From the NCBI GenBank assembly GCA_027924585.1, contig BSBM01001024.1, positions 2,976,001 through 3,040,000 of the forward strand: a stretch of 64,000 nucleotides of DNA, in the 5' to 3' direction. This document shows positions 32,054-43,250 of this stretch, piece after piece. The DNA comes from Larix kaempferi. Its lineage: Eukaryota; Streptophyta; Pinopsida; Pinales; Pinaceae. The notes under the pieces were generated by a model. The model did no database searches and had not been told where the DNA came from. It saw nothing but the letters and a program-made list of their open reading frames with translations. Position 1 is the stretch's first letter. The number at the start of each line of letters is the position of its first letter. The translations under genes were made by a program, and so were the position numbers.

Positions 32054-32374
32054 CTAGACATCAATGTTGTCAAGTCATCGCCCCCAAGGTCTCTCCCTTG
32101 GATAAGGACAAATTGAATAATGATATTCAAAAAATATTGTTTAATCTTTACACTCCACCCTGGCCTTTTGGACTTTTTGATATTTCACGCTATTTGTACT
32201 CCTTATGCACTAGAGTATGAGCTTCCATGAGGCCAAATGTGTGCCATCATGCCACCGTCTTTTATTCTAAAACGATTATTATATTTCTCACTTAACAAAA
32301 ACATTTTTCCTACTTTATAGTTAAAATAAGTAATGCTTGGGATGAGGATTATGAAAGTATAGGACATGTATCCT
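32054..32374. other. No feature recognised
   Basis: AT-rich sequence between the copia LTR and the RNase H fragment. It may be degraded upstream part of the same LINE-like element, but no protein motif is visible. Confidence 0.3.
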
Positions 32375-32850
32375 GAGTATCGGGTAATCGTGCTCGATTT
32401 GATGGAGTTGCTCAGGCTTCAATGGGCTGCTGCGGTGCCGGTGCATATATTCAGTGTGCGAATGGTGATCAGATCAGTCTCTGGTTGTGTGGCGGTCAGG
32501 GTACCGATACCAAAGGCGAACTTTTGGGGTTATGGTTGGTTCTTTATTTTGTTTCTAAGGCTGATATATTATTGGAGCATGCAGCTGGGGATTCTTTGAT
32601 AGTTGTGCAATGGGCCAATGAACAGGCTAATATTAATGCCCTTGCACTTGACTCCTGGCTGATACAAACCAGACATCTACTCGGCCTATGTCAGTATACT
32701 TCTATTATCCATATTTTTTGTGAACATAATGATATTGCTGATGGACTCTCTCGTCGGGGTCTCGTGGCTGTGGAGGGGTGTATCTATTATGAAATTTTGC
32801 AGGGTTCTGCCATCCCCATTACTGGTCATTGCAACATTTTTCCACATTAG
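32375..32850 (+). pseudogene. RNase H domain fragment, LINE/L1-like
   Basis: The frame from 32375 to the TAG at 32848 reads ARFDGVAQASMGCCGAGAYI, then TKGELLGLWLVL, a GDSLIVVQW segment and CEHNDIADGLSR. These carry the four RNase H acidic positions (D in FDG, E in GEL, D in GDS, D in IADGL). An RNase H at the very end of the coding region followed by an AT-rich trailer to 32976 fits a plant L1-type LINE truncated at its 5' end. No RT or endonuclease is found upstream. An alternative is the extra RNase H of a Tat-type LTR element. Confidence 0.65.
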
Positions 32851-32976
32851 TCGATCTTGTGGGTGTGTTGTTCCTGGCGGCTTTATTTACTTATTCTGCT
32901 GATTTACTTGCATTTTGTATATATTTATATATTTATATCGGTTGTAGTATGGGTCATTTTTTGAGGCTTGTGGTCT

Positions 32977-33475
32977 TGTTATCACACATATAGTAGCCGA
33001 GCTACCATACATTCTTTTTCAGATTCTAGAGCACTATTCAGCCAGTTCCTTTGCATTTGAGATGCTGAGATGAGTATCTATTATGGATCACTATCAGATT
33101 ATGGACAACAGATATATGCCATGACTGAGCTTCAGGACACTCAGAGAGAGGACTGATGTAGCCATTTAGCCATTTATACAGAGCAGTCAGTAGTGCCCAG
33201 AGTTACAGCAGCAGTTTCAGAGGACAAATGTTGGTTCAGATGATTGAGCATTAAGGTATATGACTCAGCAGGTATATTTTGGTGTTATGGTTATGTTGCT
33301 TTTATATCCATTTTTATAGCATGTCTTAGCATTTATATCATGATCTCGCGATCATATAGATATGTGGACCTGGTTGTACTTTATATATATCATATTGTCC
33401 CTACTCAGACTTAGAAGTTCTTGACCTATACTCATCAGTTTTAACCTCCTTAGGGAGATTAGAGGTGATCATTCC
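32977..33475 (+). mobile_element. L1-family LTR, first 499 bases
   Basis: It starts TGTTATCACACATA and matches the beginnings of the L1 LTRs at 43845 and 61749. At 33475 it is cut by the L2 LTR; the same sequence runs on uninterrupted at 44343. The probable target site is ATTCC (33471-33475). Confidence 0.88.
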
Positions 33476-34849
33476 TGTTACCAACTTTTTGTACCATAGT
33501 TGAATTATCTGAAGAGCCGCCATTTGACAAACATGATGAATGTTTGTACTCCAGTGTATCAGATGATCCAGCATTTGTGCCGAGCCAATTTTGGCTAGTT
33601 AGTTGTGTTTTTCAGTCAACATGACCATGGCCCCATGGGGTTTGTAATAAAGTGTGCTAGTAGGATTTTGAGTGTCTCGGTTCCCCATGACTTGATTAAG
33701 CAACTAAGGTATTCCAGGGAGTTTTTTCCCTTGTCAATTATACTTTTCCTGTAGCCGAGCTATAATCGATGAGGTTTTCTCCTGTTTCCTCCAAAGCTGG
33801 AATGCCCGATTTTGAAAATTTTAGACATGGGGGGTTATTAGAGTCCAACTGATGTGTATAAGCCTACTAGAAACAATTAGAATAGGTTTTGGTCATGTCC
33901 TAGGTCCCTAGAACCCTCGGAAAAAATTTTGAAAAAATTTTACCAGGTCCTCCGATTTTGGGTTTTTAATTATTCTTTTATTTTTAATAAATTTTTCCAT
34001 AGTTTAAATGGAAAAATTTCAATTTGTAATATGTCAGTCATTCGGGATCCGAATTCAGTGATTGAAGGATTCAACCTTAAGCCAAAAATCATTCATGATC
34101 CCCGGACCAGTTTATCCTAAGTTCCGGATGTCAATTCAACCTCATAATTAATAATTTCTCAAAAATGCCATTTACAGAGAAATTATTAATTAAAATATTA
34201 AAAATTGAATATTTGGAGATAATCCAAGTCTCTCCAAAATAATCCAAATGGATTAAAATAAAAGGCTAATTGACATGGCATGGAGCATTAATGAAGATTC
34301 CAATCATCTCAGTCATCATCCAGTCAAGTGTACAGTCAGCACAAGTGGATCTCTCCAAGTGAATTCGCCCACCTTCCTCAAATCTGAGAATTGGGTGATG
34401 TGTCAAGTGATAAATGGATTGGTGGATGGCATTAAAGTCTTTGGTAGGTGCATTCCTTGATATGTGCAATCCAATGGGCTTGGCTCCTTATACAACTCAA
34501 CCCACACTCCTACATCAGCTCAAACACTAGAATGGTGAAGGATTCACGCCATCTCAAAGCTAGCTCACGTCAACCTCTTTGAAGCTCGAGTTTACCACAT
34601 GGCACATTACCATTTGGTTGGTGATTATTCCAATGAAAGGTGAGGGGCACCTTGCCTAGGTCGAGGCCACCTCCTCATCTCCTTCAATGCAACTCGAATT
34701 GTTTGGTGGAGTTGCACTCCAAAACTTGGCTTGACATGGATTTGATAGAGATTAGATGGAATTCGATTTGGTGACTCATACCATTGGCTCCCTTCTCAAT
34801 GACAATTCGAATTAGGGTAGACTGGCTCTTGTCTATTGTTATATAATGA

Positions 34850-34928
34850 GGTATTTTCTCCTCATTCCTCATGGATCATTTAGCAAAGAAACTCTGAAGG
34901 AATTGTAATCATTTAATATATGAATAAA
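34850..34928 (+). promoter_or_regulatory. Putative TATA box and AATAAA signal of the L2 5' LTR
   Basis: TATATAA at 34850-34856 and AATAAA at 34923-34928, at the equivalent place to those in the other L2 LTRs. Confidence 0.55.
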
Positions 34929-36408
34929 ATTGTGACTTTGGAGGTCAATTCGTGGAGGCTCTTGGTGGCCATGCTTCATCTTGTAACGAGTTGACATTGT
35001 ATAATGCTTTTGTATTTAAGATTCTTAAGCATAGATTAATATTTCAAGAAGGCTAACAATCTAGCACACGCATCTATTATCTATGTTTTTCGCTTGAGTA
35101 TACTGGTTTTGCAGATGTCTTCCAAGCTTCAAGATCTTTGTGTGTTTCATCTTCACTCTACAGGTTGCCAAAGAGTTTCAATCTTTTCAAGACCAAGCAA
35201 CAAGGATTTCTAGCTTCTTCCATCAATCTTTAATTTAAATCTCCACTTGGTTACTTGGTTCTAAGAGCTTCTCTCTACTAGCTCCCCCTCTTCTCCTTGA
35301 GTCTCTTTTTCCTTGATTTGCTATTTATTTTTCCCCTAGCCTCTCTCTAGCTCTAGTTTCCATCTTTTTCCCTACCTTCTAGCTCTCGTTTCCCATCTTT
35401 TTGTCCTACTATCCTCCTCTTTTCTCCTTCTTCTCCCCACTCGTCCCTCTAGATCTTCCCCTCTCTTTTGACCTCGTCCCTCCACTTCAAAGCTCCATTT
35501 CCTCCCTTTCGTTCCTCCTTGAAGCACTACAAAAAAGCAACAAAATCTTTGGTTAATAGTAGTTTTATGCCTTTGTCAAAGTTAGATAGTTAGATCTTTT
35601 CTCATCATTGTTTACATTTCATAGCTTAGATATAAGTAGTTTCAAATTCATTTTGATTTTCATTAACACTTAATGGTTGCTTGTTGAGATTTTGTTGAGC
35701 TTGTGTAGGTTGCTTCGAAAGAGAAGAAGTGCTTGTGAAGACAAAATCCAAAAGAGGATCAAAGTTACATTCAAGGAGAACTTTTAAACCAAATCAGAAA
35801 TCCAAAACCATTCTCCTTTGTAAAAGCCATTAAGGGCTTATAAATTTTGCTTCACTAAATTGTTCTCTTCTTCAAAAAGACCTTTCAAGGATTTTTCCTA
35901 AGGCAATTGTAACCCAAGTAATAAAAAGGCTAGGTGGGATAGTGCCTCCCACACTTAGTTTCTCCTTTCCCATTTGGGGAAGTTTGTTCATGCATGCTTA
36001 GATTAGTTTTATTTTCAATTCTTAGATTAAAATCTGCTTTTTGTACTTAGATTAGTTCTCTTCCAAGTCTTGACTTGAGATAGTATCCTTGGGTCCCAAG
36101 GGCAGGGCCACATAGTTTTGTGGTTACTTCTCTTTCCCCGTTAGCATCCTTGCGGACATCCAGCTAGCTGGAAGGTTTTCGGGACTAGCGGTTCTAGCGG
36201 TCGACCTTGTTCGGAGGTTGATCCCACTTCGTTATTTGTTTCTTAGCTAATTGTTAGATTTGGCCTAGTTTCTTTTATGCATCTTGTTTAGTCTTTCATT
36301 TTGCAAGTAGTTGTTCTTTCACTTGTTCAGTTTATTTCATTTTTTGTCATTTGTTGCGCTATTATATGAGTTCCCATTTATAACTGCTTCTATCTTAACA
36401 ATGAACAA

Positions 36409-36560
36409 AGTCTCTTGAACTTGAAATAACCCAAGTCAAGAGCACTCTCTATCGAAGAGCATAATAGTCTTGCATTCCCCTTGCATTAGGCATTTCAATC
36501 AATTAAGTCTCTTGAACTTTGGTCTTAAGATTAAGTCAAGAGCACTCTCTATCGGAGAGC
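36409..36560 (+). other. Two hairpin units in the L2 5' LTR
   Basis: Unit 1 (36409-36460) has CTCTTGAACTTG and CAAGTCAAGAG as arms with a short loop, then CTCTCTATCGAAGAG. Unit 2 (36507-36560) repeats the pattern with CTCTCTATCGGAGAG. See the homologous units at 3466-3616 and 54953-55107. Confidence 0.65.
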
Positions 36561-37524
36561 TAAACTGTGTGCTTAAACAACAATTAAAATTTCCAACTCA
36601 CACTCCCATAATAAATTCATCTTGCTTGCTATCTGACACCCATATGCTCTGCCAACCTAAAAGGGTTGGGCTAGTACTCAGAAAGGTGTTAGATCTGAAT
36701 AACTTCTACAACATAATAAAATTTTCACCCCCACAACCAACGAACCGGCGTTGATTTTTCGAGACATACTCAGGTAGTGGGCAAAGTTCCTAAACCTGGT
36801 GGGGCCGGAAGTTACTGTTGTCTTAGACATCAGGGTGGTTAAGTCATTGGACACTGACTCTTTGAAATCTGGGCGGTCCGACATACCATCAGAAGGGGAA
36901 GCCACTGAAAGTATAACTTTCCGAACTTTTGCTTACCTCATTGTTCTTATCCTAATAATCAAGACCACTAAAACTTTTCATTTACCAAGATAATTTGCAC
37001 AACGATCTCACGAACGATTCTTCAAGACTTGTACTTTCAACATCCCCCAGCACTATATAATTTTTGACTCCATAAGGCACTGGTCTATTTGTTACATTTT
37101 CATATATTCATATTGTTGGGCCATTTGTCCATTTTAGTCATTTATCTGTGGATGCTATCTCATCTTCGCAAGCCTTTTGATATACTGCTAATCTTGTATC
37201 GCAACGTGGATTGCATTTTACCTTGGGTTTTATATTAAGTAATTTGTGATCTTGTCTTTTCATCTTTAAAACTCCTAAACAACACCCATCCGTATCACGA
37301 CACACTTAAACACATTTAAAAACACATTGAGCCATAGTTAAACTCTTTGTAGGGACTACCCCGCTTGGATTCATTAGGAGTTAGCCTAAACGGAGGAGCT
37401 GGGATTCAAGTAATAGTACCTGAATCATTGCTTGCCCCCAAGGCCACACCTTCCCCACTTGTAGTGAGGGAACAACTTTCGAAAGATTTATGTTGTTGGT
37501 GTGCATCTTGGCGAACAACATCTT

Positions 37525-37542
37525 TGGCGCCGTTGCTGGGGA
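37525..37542 (+). other. Primer-binding site of the L2 element (TGGCGCCGTTGCTGGGGA)
   Basis: The site lies four bases after the LTR end and differs by one base from the primer site usual in Tat/Athila-type plant Ty3 elements, commonly assigned to tRNA-Asp. Confidence 0.85.
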
Positions 37543-37700
37543 CAAATCTTTTTGTTCCTGGACGACCTTAATTTTTTTCTAGTTTGTTTTACCTTTTTGA
37601 TAGATTCTGATATCTATCCGACGACTCCACTGCCCTTTTTAGTTTTCCTCTTTGGTAGATTTTTTAGTCAAATCACTCTCTGAAATTAGACTTAAATCCA
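37543..37700 (+). other. L2 element 5' leader
   Basis: Pyrimidine-rich leader between primer site and gag. It contains the repeated phrase 'cgactccactg' at about 37620 and 37706. No ATG in the gag frame is visible here. Confidence 0.5.
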
Positions 37701-37761
37701 CCTGGCGACTCCACTGTCAGTTAACACCTCAAGGTATTCAACTAGAAGAAATTATGAAGGC

Positions 37762-38793
37762 TTGCTTAGTTTTATCGCTGAGCCTGAAAAGGTTTATAGG
37801 AGAAGACTAAACAAGCTTGCATCTCGTAGGATCCTTGAAGAACTTGGATCTGAGTCTATTTTAGACATCCATTCTTTGTTCCAAGAAAACCTAGAAAATT
37901 TTGAAAATCTTGAAACTAATAATTGTTTCCTTTCCACAATGGGTGAGTTTTTTACTCAACTCAACTTCCCTCAGATAGCAGGTCAACCCCATGACGTTCC
38001 TGAAAAAGCTATCGACAAACTCATGACTTTTAATGGCACTAATGCCTCTACCTCTGCTGAGCAACACATCAGAAATTTTTCCAGACATTGTGGTTCATAT
38101 GTCAGAGGCACTGACAAGCATGAAGATGTCTACATGACCCTCTTTGCCTTATCTCTGGATGGTAACGCTAGAAATTGTTATGACAACCTACCAAAAAACT
38201 CTTTTGCCACCATAGCAGCTTTCAAGACTGCTTTCCTCAACAAATTTGGCAGCAAAAAGGAGCCTAGACATCTAGTAGCATCCTTAACCAACATGAAGAA
38301 GTCAGATACTGAAACTATGGATGAATTCAATGCTAAGTTCACAGAGTTATCTAATTCCATCCCTGTCACTTATGCACCTCCTGCAGCTTCATTATTGGAC
38401 TATTACATAGAAGCATTGAGTGGCAAGATACAATACCAAATAAGGGATAAGGAACCCACTACTTTGCTCCAAGCTCAGAATTTGGCTACTAAGATTGACA
38501 AAAACATGATGTCTTCTGGGGAGTCAAACATCCAAGGATATTCTAGATCTTCAATCCCTTCAAAAGCTCCCGAACCTAAAGAAAAAGATCTTTCAGCTAT
38601 AAAGGAATCATATGAAAAGAAGATGATGGAGATATGTGAGAGGATGGAAAAGGATGAGCAGAAACATGTGGTTCAAATGAAGGAGGTACAAAATAAAACT
38701 ATAAACATGGAAAGAGCTCATGTTCAACATGTCCAACAAATCCAGCAGACTCAACCGATTCAAAGAAACTACCCTTCCAAAAACAATTGGTAG
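37762..38793 (+). pseudogene. L2 element Gag
   Basis: Structural Gag of a Tat/Athila-like Ty3 element. The frame is open from before 37762 (first visible part around YSTRRNYEG, no ATG) and the capsid-like core lies at roughly residues 65-250, with a segment TLFALSLDGNARNCYDNLP that matches the Gag of the L1 element at 57634. A Lys/Glu-rich coiled-coil-like C-terminus follows. A TAG at 38791-38793 ends the open stretch, but the same frame continues beyond it (38794 onward) as protein-like sequence. At that place the L1 element has a Gln-rich segment, so the stop probably arose from CAG. Confidence 0.85.
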
Positions 38794-40650
38794 AAAAAGG
38801 CTCCCAACAATGAAAAGAGGCCTCCAAGTCAAATAGAGGTTGCTAACATGACTGAGACCTATATCTCATTCTGCAGAGCTTGCAAAGCTTTCCATGAGGA
38901 ATTCTCTCGCTACTTTGCAAACTATGTGCAAGAGCATGGGTTTCCAGAGGGTAGTACCAGTGAGCCAACATCAAGCGATCCTGAGTACATAAATGCGGTA
39001 GGAGACATCCGCAACATTCCCAGAGAAAGTTGGAAACAAGCCGAACAGTGCAATCATGAGCCAAACAATATGACTAAGAATTTTGGAGAGAGACCTTCCA
39101 ATGAACAACTTCACAATATGCATAAGTTTAAAGGGGTTGGTTACCAAAGAAGATCAAATCCTGCACCTGCCATGCAGCCACCAAAGGTAACTATTCCAAC
39201 TGAATCAACTGACTCTAGTAAATTGAATTTTGATTGGAATAATTGGTTCAATACTACTAAGGTGCTTGTACCCATAAATGAGCTCTATAAAATTCCTGGT
39301 CAAAAAGAAAAGCTGTTAAAAGCACTGGAAGTACCCATTCCTACATGTACTATCAGCCCCAGTCCACCCACTCCTCTTAATCCTCAAACCCCTAAGAAGG
39401 TCACTTTTTCGGACAATGTAGAGAAACCTTCAACCAGCTATGGCAAAATTTATGAGGACCCTCCTATAATCCTGCATACTAGGGAAACAAGAAAAGAAGC
39501 TCACCCCCCTTTCTATATATCATTGATGATAGGTGACCTTCTTCTACACAATTGTATGTTAGATCCAAGATCTGCTGCAAGTCTAATGACCAAAAAAGTT
39601 ATGCAACAGCTTAACTTTAAAACCACCAGGCCCTACCAAAATGTATGTGCCATGGATTCTAGACCAGTTGAGGTCGAAGGGATGATAGAAAACCAACCTG
39701 TTAGATTGCCCAAGTATCCGGACATCCTTGTCATAGATGTACCATATAAGTGGGGTATGCTACTCTATAGAAAGTGGGGTGCAACTTTGGGTGGCTCTAT
39801 ACAGCTAGATTGGTCTTATGCAATAGTTCCAGCTTCCGAAAATTCACTTGTAAAACTGCACACTGAAAAGGAAAGGAGATACCATGTTGAGAATCCTAAA
39901 AAACCATCAAATGAATATATTTGCAATACTGGTGAAATAGGGACCTACCAAATCAACTCCACCTTTTTAGATCCAATTCATGAGGAGATTAAGAGTGAAA
40001 AAACAAATAAGTTATGGAAAATGAATTTTGATGGAGCATACTCTAGAGCAGGAAAAGGGGCTGGGGTTGTCATCATCTCACCAGAAGGTAAGGTCTTCAA
40101 CTTTGCTTTCAAATTAGAGTTCGAGGCAACCAACAATGTGGAAGAGTATGAGGCACTTCTACTAGGCATAGAGATTGCCAAGGACATGGGAATCAAACTG
40201 TTAACTATAAAAGGGGATTCAGATTTAATTGTCCAACAGATTAAGGGTCAGTTTGCATGTAAGTGTCAGAGACTTAAGAAGTACCGAAATGCAATCTGGG
40301 ACACAATGGAATTCTTTGATTCCCTTAATATAGAAGCAATCCCTCGAGATCAGAATAGTGCCACGGATAGACTTGCAGTTTCAGCTTCAACACTTCAACC
40401 GTTAGATGAAATGTTAGAGGGGCATTGCCCTTTGGAAATCAACTTCAAACCTTCCTTTCCTGATAATATAGAACATTGGCAAGTTTTCAGAGATGATGAA
40501 CAAATACTAAAGTTCATAAATAACATTGATGAGTTCTTAAATTATAAACCAAATGATCAGGAGGAAGGCAAAGACTATCAAGATGAGGGTAACCGCTCAA
40601 ATCCTGTTCCACGAGGTTTTGTTGCCTTAGAAAACATTTTTGACAGATAG
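38794..40650 (+). pseudogene. L2 element: Gag C-terminus, aspartic protease, then an RNase H domain
   Basis: Same frame as Gag. Protease region at about 39490-39860: HPPFYISLMIGDLLLHNCML, then DPRSAAS where an active enzyme has D-S/T-G, so the catalytic Gly is replaced. It aligns with the protease of the L1 element at 59415-59800. A full RNase H domain follows at about 40009-40390: FDGAYSRAGKGAGVVI, NNVEEYEALLLGI, KGDSDLIVQQI and a terminal NSATDRLA, keeping the four acidic residues. Its GAGVVI/NN.EEYEAL pattern is that of the archaeal-type RNase H captured by Tat elements. It stands before RT, not after it. A TAG at 40648-40650 closes the open stretch, but the frame continues into RT. Confidence 0.88.
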
Positions 40651-42033
40651 GATAGGAGAAAGAGTAGTGTGGACCAGATGAAGCCGAGTGAGTACATTGA
40701 AATCAACATCGGAACGGAAACAGAACCAAAATTACTAAAAATTGGAAAAGGTGTCTCTGAAGAAGAAAGGAATGCCCTTATAAACTTGCTAAGAGAATTT
40801 AGGGATATATTTTCCTTCACTTATGATGAGCTTAAAGCATATAGGGAAGATGTCTTTCAACACACCATTCCCTTGAAACCCGAATGTCAAAAGGGCAAAC
40901 CTTTCTGGCAAAAGATGAGACAAATAAATCCTAAGCTGGCCCCTATTGTCAAGCAAGAATTAGAATAGATGTTGGTAGCACGCATTATAGCACCCACTCG
41001 ACATACTTCATGGCGCTCCAACTTAGTGGTAGTTAGAAAGAAGAACGGCAGTTTAAGAATATGTATAGACTTCAGAAATCTAAACATAGCATGTCAGAAA
41101 GACAATTACCTCCTCCCAAATATGGAGACCCTCCTCCAACGGGTCACTGGATCAAGCATGATGTCAATGCTGGATGGCTTTTCGGGTTACAATCAAGTAG
41201 ACCTCAGAGAAGAAGATAGACACAAAACTGCATTCACAACCCCTTGGGGAACCTTTGAATATCTAAGAATGCCCTTTGGTCTCACAAATGCTGGGGCCAC
41301 TTTTCAAAGAGCCATGGATTATGCCTTCAAGGAATTGGTAGGAAAAATCATTGAGATATACCAAGATGACTTGACTGTATTCTCAAAAGAAAAATCTAGC
41401 CATGTTGGTCACCTTAGGAAGGTATTTGAAAGATGCAAAGAGTATGGGATTTCTTTAAATCCGGTTAAATCAGTCTTTGGCACCGAGGAAGGTAAGCTTT
41501 TAGGTCACATTGTTAACAAAGACGGGGTCAAAGTTGACCCCGAAAGAGTTGAAGCTATTCAGAAAATTCCCCTTCCAAGAAATGTTAAGGGTCTCCAATC
41601 TTTCAACGATCATATCAACTTCATAAGAAGATTCATCCCAAATTTAGCCGAGCTAATGAAGCCCATGCAGCGGTTGTTAAAAAAGAATGCTAAATTTGTT
41701 TGGAATGATGAAGGGAGGGAAGCCTTTGCAACCATCAAAGATGCTATTACTAGATCACCTGTGTTAATCAGCCCTGACTACACAAAAGATTTCATGATAT
41801 TCTCTTTTGCCTCAGAAGACACAATTGCCGGGGTGTTGCTCCAGAAGAACTTCGAAGGGTTTGAGCAACCAATTGCCTTCATGCGTATAGCCCTTTAAAA
41901 TTCAGAATTGAAATATACTATCATGGACAAACAGGGCTACGCTTTAGTGAAGTCTCTAAAGCATTTCAGAACATACATTGGTTATTCAAGAGTTATAGGA
42001 TATGTCCCCCATGCTGCAATAAAAGACATCATA
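40651..42033 (+). pseudogene. L2 element reverse transcriptase and start of its own RNase H
   Basis: Same frame as the upstream domains. The RT shows SNLVVVRKKNGSLRICIDFRN, SMLDGFSGYNQV, AFTTPWGTFEYLRMPFGLTN and the catalytic YQDDLTVFSK box, followed by the LGHIV segment and thumb. In-frame stops sit at 40966-40968 and 41896-41898. The usual gypsy RNase H begins (SELKYTIMDKQGYALV) but ends abruptly at about 42033, where sequence from an L1 element takes over. Integrase and the element's own 3' LTR are absent. Confidence 0.9.
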
Positions 42034-42041
42034 TTCGAGGT
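42034..42041 (+). other. Chimeric junction L2 pol / L1 tail (shared TTCGAGGT)
   Basis: Left of this point the sequence is L2 RNase H. Right of it the sequence matches the L1 element from 60018 onward. TTCGAGGT is present at 42034-42041 and in the L1 element (60018-60025), so the exact breakpoint is hidden within these eight bases. The joined reading frames do not match. Confidence 0.8.
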
Positions 42042-43250
42042 GAAGTGTCAGAAGAACTTGGGGCTTTGAGCCAACCTAGTGGTATCGGTTCACACATTAA
42101 ACAACCTAAGCCCACTACTCAACTAAATACTTCTGAGGTTAACTTTGATCGAATAAGAAGGGGTGAATATATACCTACGACAGTCCACAAGTGGTTTTTC
42201 CTGGTTGACCTCAACAAAGAAAGAACAATACAAGGCTTACCTCTCATCACTCCTTGGACAAATAACAATGATGGAACACATTTTCCCCTTTCTGAGGGGA
42301 ATGATGAAGAACCAACGGATTATCACCTTTTTGATGTTCCTGATCATCTGTCCCATTTGTTCTTGGAAGATGGGGTTTTGAGGCAAGTTGATGACAACTC
42401 CCTGAGTTGGCAAGAACATGCCTTAACCCTTGATGCCCCTAGAGAGGACTTTTCCTTGAATAACTTAGTTGTTTTTCAGGAAGAGCCTAGTGAGCCGAGT
42501 TTGTTTTCATCTTATCCTAACATCCCTCATTTTCTTTTTCCCCGTGAATTACCCATTGGTGAAGAGAATTTGAACTCCACAAATTCATCTTACACTCCTA
42601 TTTCTTCACCAACATTCTTAGACACAGGAACTCAGAACGTTCCTAGCTTGGTTCCTAGTCATTTGTCCTTTCCCACTAATTATCTCGCAACTTTAGAGAA
42701 CATGACCATTCCTGTCCCATATGGAGAAGGTAGTAGCATAAATTTTGAAAACCTAAACCTACCAGAAGTAGATGAGGATGTCGATAGAGACCTTTTGACT
42801 GTGGGGGAAACTCCAAAGTATATCATTCACCCTCAAATTGAAGAACCAAGAGTGGAAAGTCTGCCTAGGAGAATAGTTTGAGAAGTCCTGATTGGTAGGG
42901 TAGCCATACCTTTAGACGGTGGATCTCCCAGGTTTGATGCTATTCCTCTTGATAGGAATGCAGGCATAGTTACACCTCAACCTAGAAGCAATTCTGACAT
43001 CCAGCCTATTCCTGAGCGTGTTATCCAAGTCATCCCTAAATCTGTAAATCCCCAAAAGTTTGAAATTGGTGACAGAGTCATTATACCTAATGATTTATTT
43101 TATATACGATCCAGGGGATCTGGTGACTTTTGGGTCGGACCGCTTACCGTTGAGCGTTGCTTGGATGAGATGTGTTTTCTTACTACTGGGACTGGCCAGC
43201 GTATCTTACTCCCTATCAACCAAAGGGAGTTAAGGGATTATCATCCCTGA
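42042..43250 (+). pseudogene. L1-type tail ORF with integrase C-terminus-like end (copy A)
   Basis: One frame runs from 42045 to the TGA at 43248-43250 (402 codons) with a single internal TGA at 42879-42881, where the other copy (60859) has CGA. The first part is acidic and Ser/Pro-rich (VHKWFFLVDLNKER; WTNNNDGTHFPLSEGN), with no domain I recognise. The last 60 residues (GDRVIIPNDLFYIR...FWVGPLTVER...ELRDYHP) resemble the small beta-barrel C-terminal domain with a GPY/F-like motif found at the end of Ty3 integrases. It is nearly identical to copy B at 60018-61234. Confidence 0.75.

Larger units (their letters stand above)
33476..37520 (+). mobile_element. L2-family 5' LTR (4,045 bp)
   Basis: It starts TGTTACCAAC and ends ACAACA. 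A primer site follows after four bases and a gag-pol follows that, so it is a 5' LTR. It matches the L2 copies at 1-12792 and 51381-56041. It lacks the duplicated palindrome module found at 1845-1975. Contents include TATATAA at 34850, AATAAA at 34923, a pyrimidine tract at 35270-35530, palindrome CCAGCTAGCTGG at 36160-36171 and hairpin units at 36409-36560. Confidence 0.92.
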
